In this document: positions 62,768 through 64,000 of the stretch, one piece after another
How the letters are laid out: the number at the start of each line of letters is the position of its first letter
How positions within the stretch are numbered: the stretch's first letter is position 1
Assembly (NCBI RefSeq): GCF_001297065.1
Contig: NZ_LHOX01000017.1
Span: forward strand, 186,001-250,000
From: Enterococcus sp. RIT-PI-f
GTDB lineage: Bacteria > Bacillota > Bacilli > Lactobacillales > Enterococcaceae
Length of the DNA: 64,000 bases
Direction of reading: 5' to 3'
Notes under the pieces: generated by a model
Told to the model about the DNA's origin: nothing
The model's database searches: none
What the model saw: only the letters and a program-made list of their open reading frames with translations
Translations under genes and position numbers: made by a program

Positions 62768-63346
62768 ATGAAAGTATTTCTATTAGATGATCATGAATTA
62801 TTTGCTAAAAGTTTAACGATTGCACTCTCAAGTTTTGAGATTGAATTAGATACTTATAGTAACTATTCTTCCTTGCTGGAAACACTTCATCATAATGAAC
62901 CAGATATTTTTTTATTAGATGTTCATTTGAAAGAAACAAATGGATTTGAAGTTGCCACATCATTATTAGCATGTGATTCAAATAGAAGAATTATTTTTCT
63001 TTCTGGATTTGAAGGTTCGTATCATTTGAATAAAGCTTTCGAGATAGGTGCAAAAGCCTATTTGAACAAAGATATTTCTGTTGAAGTTTTAATAGAAACA
63101 ATTGAATCCGTTTACTTAGGAGAAGTATTTTGTTTTGAATCAGGAACTGTTCTTTCTAAAAGAGAGATTGCCGTATTGGAGTTAGTTGCAGAGGGTTTAA
63201 TTCAAGAGGAAATTGCTGAAAGGTTATTCATCAGTCGAAGAACTGTTAATAATCATATTCACACTATTAACAATAAGTTAGGTGTAGCCTCATCTCTATC
63301 TTCTGTAATTAAAGCAATCAAAGACGGAATTATTGTATTGAAATAG
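62768..63346 (+). CDS. comA: ComA-like response regulator (LuxR/NarL type)
   Basis: A 192-residue regulator. The receiver has the acidic pair Asp7-Asp8 (LLDDHEL), phospho-acceptor Asp51 (DIFLLDVHL) and Lys near 100 (AYLNKDIS). The C-terminal LuxR helix-turn-helix is SKREIAVLELVAEGLIQEEIAERLFISRRTVNNHIHTINNKLGV (begins about 133; quoted in part: EEIAERLFISRRTVNNHI). ATG 62768 has CAGGAG 9 nt upstream; an in-frame TTG at 62759 overlaps it. It is 17 nt after comP. It should bind the inverted repeats found before comQ and lanA1. Confidence 0.88.
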   Translation: MKVFLLDDHELFAKSLTIALSSFEIELDTYSNYSSLLETLHHNEPDIFLLDVHLKETNGFEVATSLLACDSNRRIIFLSGFEGSYHLNKAFEIGAKAYLNKDISVEVLIETIESVYLGEVFCFESGTVLSKREIAVLELVAEGLIQEEIAERLFISRRTVNNHIHTINNKLGVASSLSSVIKAIKDGIIVLK

Positions 63347-63452
63347 TTCCTTTCAATCTACATTTATCAAATCATAGCATCTCGCAAGTTCATTATAGCT
63401 TAGAATCATTCAAACAATACTTACTTAGTCTTCACCTGTTCGAAAACCGTAG

Positions 63453-63509
63453 TCAAAACAAAACAACGGCAGTTCCTAATCCATCAAGGACCACAGGAAC
63501 TGCCGTTAT
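63453..63509. terminator. Bidirectional terminator between comA and the GH1 gene
   Basis: AACGGCAGTTCC ... GGAACTGCCGTT between convergent genes, with T-rich flanks. It marks the right edge of the island. Confidence 0.85.
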
Positions 63510-63513
63510 TTGT

Positions 63514-64000
<487 letters not shown>

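Overview
The window looks like chromosome from a low-GC Gram-positive coccus of the Enterococcaceae, most like Enterococcus. The grounds are the clpE/DUF1827 pair, the phoH-pgpH-ybeY-dgkA-era block, strong AGGAGG ribosome sites, a T-box-controlled glyQS operon and protein sequences of enterococcal type. The species cannot be fixed from the sequence alone. No rRNA, tRNA, insertion sequence or CRISPR array was recognised.

Layout. 1-14.7 kb is housekeeping: the end of clpE, a DUF1827 gene, prfC, a lipoate ligase gene joined to a methionine-type ABC transporter, a CBS-domain membrane protein, an AI-2E-family permease, a GNAT enzyme, a wall amidase, a DUF402 phosphatase, mutY and recX. 14.8-23.6 kb holds rlmD and an eight-gene histidine operon (hisZG-D-C-B-H-A-F-IE) whose first gene fuses hisZ to hisG. 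23.7-27.3 kb is the T-box/glyQS operon. 27.3-32.0 kb is a GH42-GH35 beta-galactosidase pair divergent from an AraC regulator. 32.0-38.7 kb is the recO, era, dgkA, ybeY, pgpH, phoH, yqeY and rpsU region. 38.9-49.0 kb carries a Fur-family regulator, the PPDK regulatory protein, hom-thrC-thrB, a zinc-sensor-like ArsR protein, a phosphohexomutase, trxB, a MATE exporter and a glutathione peroxidase. A truncated GH1 beta-glucosidase gene ends the window.

The main find is 49.4-63.3 kb, a visibly more AT-rich island that joins two systems. On the minus strand lies a class II lanthipeptide cluster: lanM, four precursor genes, a flavoprotein reductase gene of possible LanJ type, a small membrane protein gene, a coupled pair of other leader peptides, lanT and a lanP-type subtilase. 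Three precursors end in a GD-x-x-GE hexapeptide after the GA/GQ site, in the position of the cytolysin GDVQAE segment that CylA removes. Their cores have little or no cysteine but many Ser/Thr, as in bicereucin-type peptides. On the plus strand lies a ComQ-ComP-ComA-like set: isoprenyl transferase, polytopic histidine kinase and LuxR-type regulator.

The missing pheromone gene is, I propose, a 56-codon ORF on the opposite strand (59553-59723) between lanM and comQ. Its product ends ...NIWPN, with a Trp third from the C-terminus as in ComX, and it points into lanM. A palindrome in the comX-comQ intergenic region has a near copy in front of the precursor-A/lanT/lanP operon. In both places one half-site lies 17 nt upstream of a possible -10 element. 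The inferred model is that prenylated ComX activates ComP/ComA, which then drives its own locus and the lanthipeptide genes.
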